A stretch of 64,000 nt of DNA. Source: Pseudomonas sp. TH15. Lineage in GTDB: Bacteria; Pseudomonadota; Gammaproteobacteria; Pseudomonadales; Pseudomonadaceae. Each line of letters begins with the position of its first letter. Position 1 is the stretch's first letter. Shown piece by piece: positions 60,796 to 64,000 of the stretch. Where the stretch lies: assembly GCF_016651105.1 (NCBI RefSeq), contig NZ_JAEKEL010000001.1, positions 4,950,001 through 5,014,000 of the forward strand. The letters run 5' to 3'. The position numbers and the translations under genes are program-made. The notes under the pieces were generated by a model. The model saw nothing but the letters and a program-made list of their open reading frames with translations, searched no databases and was not told the origin of the DNA.

Positions 60796-60889
60796 TCTGT
60801 GGGCGCTGTCGAGTGCAACGAGGCTGCGATCTTTTGATCCTCGGGGCCGCCAAATCAAAAGATCGCAGACTGCGGCAGCGCCTACACCT
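60796..60889. repeat. GATCGCAGC-type inverted repeat
   Basis: Arms TGTGGGCGCTGTCGAG ... CTGCGGCAGCGCCTACAC enclose GCTGCGATCTTTTGATCC / CAAATCAAAAGATCGCAG. It separates the ATPase and kinase genes and could end transcription. Confidence 0.75.
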
Positions 60890-60963
60890 GCATTGGCATC
60901 TGCCGTTATCATGTTGGCCATTTCGGCGCCTTGCGCTTGTCCTTTTCAAAAGTGAACACCTAC

Positions 60964-62277
60964 ATGCACACCCTTGCACAACTGCGAGCCGGTGAGCTGG
61001 CAGGCATCACCCGTCTGGACCTGGTCTGCGGCCTGACCGAGTTCCCCCGGGAAATCTTCGACCTGGCGGATTCGCTGGAGATACTCAACCTTAGCGGCAA
61101 CGCCTTGAGCAGCCTGCCGGACGACCTGCACCGCCTGACTCGTCTGCGAATTCTGTTCTGCTCGGACAACCAGTTCACCGAGCTGCCGGCCTGCCTGGGT
61201 CAATGCGCCGCGCTGAGCATGATCGGCTTCAGGGCCAACCGCATCGAACAGGTGCCGGCCGCCGCCCTGCCGCCGCTGCTGCGCTGGCTGATCCTGACCG
61301 ACAACCGCATCAGCGAACTGCCGACCGAGTTGGGTGAACGTCCGCTCATGCAAAAACTGATGCTCGCCGGCAACCACTTGCAGCAATTGCCCGAAAGCCT
61401 GGTTCAATGCCATCGACTGGAACTGTTGCGCATCTCGGCCAACCGCTTCACCGAACTGCCTGAGTGGCTGCTGAGCCTGCCGGCCCTGACCTGGCTGGCC
61501 TACGCCGGTAACCCGCTGGAAACCGAAGCCGATGCGGCCGCCCTTGAGGCCACGCCGAGCATCCCGTGGTCAGAGCTGCACCTTGAGCAAAAACTCGGTG
61601 AAGGCGCTTCGGGGGTGATTCATCGCGCTACCTGGCAACGACCGGGGCAAGCGGATACTCAGGTCGCGGTAAAACTGTACAAAGGCGAAATGACCAGCGA
61701 TGGCTCGCCGCTACACGAAATGAACGCCTGCATCACCGCAGGCCTGCACCCCAACCTGATCCGCATCGAAGGGCGAATTGTCGACCATCCGCAAGCCCAG
61801 GCCGGGCTGGTGATGCATTTGATTGACCCGAGTTATCGCAACCTCGCGGCGTTGCCAAGCCTGGCGTCCTGCAGCCGTGACGTTTACACCGATGACACTC
61901 GGTTCAGCGCGGACGTGGCATTGCGCATCGCCCGTGGCATCGCTAGCGCGGCAGAGCACTTGCACGAACAAGGCATCACCCACGGCGATCTCTACGGCCA
62001 CAACATTATGTGGAACGAGCACGGTGACTGTCTGCTGGGCGACTTTGGCGGTGCGTCTTTCCACGCCACCACGGACAACCTTGAAACTCGCGCGCTGCAA
62101 CGGATCGAAGTGCGGGCGTTCGGGGTGCTGTTAGGGGAACTGCTGGCGCGCATCGACTCAGGCTTGAGCGACGAAGCTCGGGTGACGCTGGAGGACCTTG
62201 AGCAGCGTTGCTGTCAGCCAGATGTACTGGCGCGGCCGGGCTTTAGCGAGATTGTGCGGGAATTGAATGGCCGGTGA
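60964..62277 (+). CDS. Leucine-rich-repeat protein kinase
   Basis: A 437-aa cytoplasmic protein. Residues about 15-185 are seven or so leucine-rich repeats (SLEILNLSGNALSSLPDDL, LRWLILTDNRISELPTEL and so on). Residues about 203-437 are a eukaryotic-like kinase: glycine loop GEGASGVI (212-219), ATP-binding Lys237 (VAVKLYK), catalytic loop HGDLYGHN (Asp342, Asn347) and DFG (360-362), all intact. The usual Arg before the catalytic Asp is Gly, as in RD-minus kinases. The ATG at 60964 is preferred over 60931. Targets are unknown. Confidence 0.9.
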   Translation: MHTLAQLRAGELAGITRLDLVCGLTEFPREIFDLADSLEILNLSGNALSSLPDDLHRLTRLRILFCSDNQFTELPACLGQCAALSMIGFRANRIEQVPAAALPPLLRWLILTDNRISELPTELGERPLMQKLMLAGNHLQQLPESLVQCHRLELLRISANRFTELPEWLLSLPALTWLAYAGNPLETEADAAALEATPSIPWSELHLEQKLGEGASGVIHRATWQRPGQADTQVAVKLYKGEMTSDGSPLHEMNACITAGLHPNLIRIEGRIVDHPQAQAGLVMHLIDPSYRNLAALPSLASCSRDVYTDDTRFSADVALRIARGIASAAEHLHEQGITHGDLYGHNIMWNEHGDCLLGDFGGASFHATTDNLETRALQRIEVRAFGVLLGELLARIDSGLSDEARVTLEDLEQRCCQPDVLARPGFSEIVRELNGR

Positions 62278-62304
62278 CCGCTTCGCAGTCATTCGTCGGA
62301 TCGC

Positions 62305-62400
62305 CGCCCGGAGCAGGCCCGCTCCCACAGTGGTTTTGTGTCGTGCACATAATGTGTGACCAACACAGATCAACTGTGGGAGCGGGCTTGCTCGCGAAGA
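62305..62400. repeat. REPIN
   Basis: Inverted pair GAGCAGGCCCGCTCCCACAG ... CTGTGGGAGCGGGCTTGCTC between the convergent kinase and YebC-family genes. Confidence 0.85.
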
Positions 62401-62439
62401 CGGCCTGTCAAACAACAAAGCTGTCAATGCTGTAAACGC

Positions 62440-63147
62440 TTAACCCGCCAACCCGACAAACATGTCCTGCACGTCATCATGGTTATCGAGGCCTTCGAGG
62501 AAGGCTTCAACTTCAGCCATGTGCTCGTCGCTCAAACCGCTGACCGGGTTCTTCGGCTGGTAGCCCAATTTGGCCGACAACACGGTGAAACCTTGCTCAG
62601 GCAGGGCTTTCTGCACCGCGTCCAGGTCTGCAGGCTCGGTCAGGAACAGGGTCGTGCCCTCTTCTTCACCCGGTTCGAAATCCTGGGCGCCGGCTTCGAT
62701 GGCGGCCATTTCCGGATCGGCGTCAGGGCTGTCCGGGGACGCCTCGATCATGCCGACATGGTTGAAGTCCCAGGACACCGAACCGGACGCGCCCAATTGG
62801 CCCTTGCGGAATGCCACGCGGATTTCAGCGACGGTACGGTTGATGTTGTCGGTCACGCATTCAACGATCAGCGGCACCTGATGCGGGGCGAAGCCTTCGT
62901 AGGTCACGCGATGGTATTGCACGGTTTCGCCCAACAGGCCCGCGCCTTTCTTGATCGCGCGATCGAGGGTTTCCTTGGGCATCGAGGCTTTCTTGGCCTG
63001 TTCAACCACCAGACGCAAGTGTGCGTTAGTGGTGATATCAGCGCCGTTACGCGCAGCAATGGTGATTTCTTTCACCAGTTTGCCGAAGATCTTGCCCTTG
63101 GCGTTGGATGCCGCTTCTTTGTGTTTAACCTTCCACTGTGCGCCCAT
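62440..63147 (-). CDS. YebC/PmpR-family transcription or translation regulator
   Basis: A 235-aa protein with the family N-terminus MGAQWKVKHKEAASNAKGKI, followed by ITIAARNGADITTNAHLRLV and the acidic C-terminal domains. Members bind DNA or help ribosomes at polyproline stretches. The MGAQWKxKxKExxxxxKG start is that of the YeeN-type branch, distinct from YebC next to ruvC, so this is probably the second paralogue of the genome. Confidence 0.9.
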   Translation of the reverse strand: MGAQWKVKHKEAASNAKGKIFGKLVKEITIAARNGADITTNAHLRLVVEQAKKASMPKETLDRAIKKGAGLLGETVQYHRVTYEGFAPHQVPLIVECVTDNINRTVAEIRVAFRKGQLGASGSVSWDFNHVGMIEASPDSPDADPEMAAIEAGAQDFEPGEEEGTTLFLTEPADLDAVQKALPEQGFTVLSAKLGYQPKNPVSGLSDEHMAEVEAFLEGLDNHDDVQDMFVGLAG

Positions 63148-63363
63148 TACTCACTCTCTTGATCTGTGGCGCCGAGACATCTATTGGCCGACGCATGGCG
63201 GCAAGTTTATACGGCCTAAAGTCGGCAATCGACCAAAAATTCCATCCTGTACACCGACAGGACGCGTCGACATCTTCAACAGTGCTTGTAGGAGGATTCT
63301 GAAAAGTCGATTTGCGATGACTATTCAGGGCTGTGGTTTCGTACCCTCTGCGCCCCGTATGAC

Positions 63364-64000
63364 ATGGCAGAAGCACACGCGATGCACAACGACAAGGAAA
63401 GTCCCTTCACCTTGACCCTGACCGATAGCGGGTTATGCCTGCCGGTGCTGCGCTTTCGTGGCGAGGAAGCGCTGAATCAGCCGTTCCGGTTCGAAGTGGA
63501 AGTGATGGGCCTGGCGCCTGCCGTCACGCCAGATACGCTGCTGAATCAGCCGGCGTTTCTGCGCATGGGCGAACATCACGGCGTGCATGGCCTGATCCAC
63601 AACGTCTCGTGCGAACATCGCGGCACCCACCGCGTCGGCTATCGATTGGTGCTGGTGCCCTATCTGCAAGGCCTGGCGCAGGCGCTGCGACGTCGCCTAT
63701 TTGTGCAGTCGAGCGTGCCATCGATCCTCGCGCAGTTACTCGCCGAACATGGCCTGCCGGCAGGCAGTTGGCGCATCGAGATGAGCGTCGGTACCTATCC
63801 GTGTCGTGAGTTCTGTATCCAGTACGAGGAAAACGACCTGGCGCTGTTGCAACGGTTGTGCGAGGAAGAAGGCATTCACTATCACTTTGAACATGGGCCC
63901 GGCGGGCATGTCGTGGTGTTTGCCGACGACAGCCTGAGCCTGCCTCAAGCCCCCACAATGATCCCCTTCAATAGCGATGACCAAGAGCAATCGCCGGGTG
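63364..64000 (+). CDS. vgrG: Type VI secretion spike protein VgrG (5' part, cut by window end)
   Basis: The open frame runs from the ATG at 63364 (MAEAHAMHNDKESPF) to the window edge without a stop; an ATG at 63382 is an alternative start. About 212 residues are visible. They cover the gp27-like N-terminal domain: PFRFEVEVMGLAPAVTPDTL, LVPYLQGLAQALRRRLFVQS, and CREFCIQYEENDLALLQRLC followed by EEEGIHYHFEH, a highly typical VgrG segment. No other type VI genes lie upstream, so this is likely an orphan vgrG island whose effector would lie beyond the window. Confidence 0.92.
   Translation, partial: MAEAHAMHNDKESPFTLTLTDSGLCLPVLRFRGEEALNQPFRFEVEVMGLAPAVTPDTLLNQPAFLRMGEHHGVHGLIHNVSCEHRGTHRVGYRLVLVPYLQGLAQALRRRLFVQSSVPSILAQLLAEHGLPAGSWRIEMSVGTYPCREFCIQYEENDLALLQRLCEEEGIHYHFEHGPGGHVVVFADDSLSLPQAPTMIPFNSDDQEQSPG

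Overview
The window looks like chromosomal DNA of a fluorescent pseudomonad (Pseudomonas fluorescens group). Supporting evidence is the high GC content, dense REP/REPIN palindromes of the GTGGGAGC...GCTCCCAC type between genes, a PrrF iron-responsive sRNA, a CrcZ/X/Y-family sRNA, the liu leucine-degradation cluster and a CupE/Csu-type archaic pilus. No rRNA, tRNA, CRISPR array or prophage was seen.

Layout. 1-660 is a REPIN cluster. 672-6624 (minus) is a six-gene ABC importer operon of the rhizobial glycerol type (GlpSTPQUV-like). It is preceded by a sigma-54 promoter and paired TGAACA repeats, and lies divergent from a sigma-54 activator (7008-8846). 8851-12450 is an unstable stretch: a MITE-like repeat split by an IS481-family element, a frameshifted MFS gene and a tandem array of about 131 bp units. 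Housekeeping genes cysS, glnS, ppiB and lpxH follow. A second tandem array with the same terminal sequences but a different interior (17136-17755) separates lpxH from an EmrRAB/OMF-type efflux operon with a clear double-palindrome operator. 22793-31485 holds an HdeD-like membrane protein fused to a papain-like domain, tamAB, a GNAT protein and xthA. 31686-33089 is a PstS-OmpA fusion behind a Pho box.

33211-45699 is acyl-CoA metabolism: an acyl-CoA dehydrogenase divergent from a LysR regulator, then liuR, liuE, an acyl-CoA synthetase and liuABCD, tied together by copies of one palindrome (TTACGTTAACGTAA-like) before liuR and liuA. A sigma-54-dependent CrcY-like sRNA sits directly behind liuE. 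45739-47063 holds an XRE/S24 regulator that has lost its catalytic serine, a divergent DUF6124 gene and the Fur-controlled PrrF sRNA. 47341-49827 holds an M14 carboxypeptidase and an MFS exporter. 49824-52853 is an apparently self-contained ECF sigma/anti-sigma module: its divergent target operon (SrpA-type catalase and cytochrome b561) and the sigma gene itself carry the same GGAATAA-N14-CGTCT promoter. 52913-59370 encodes an archaic chaperone-usher pilus with four SCPU subunits. The right end has an AFG1-type ATPase, a leucine-rich-repeat protein kinase, a YebC-family regulator and the start of a type VI secretion vgrG that runs off the window.

All assignments come from reading motifs, lengths and context. 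No database search was run. Starts were moved from the longest open frame where a ribosome-binding site, signal peptide or family length favoured another codon.
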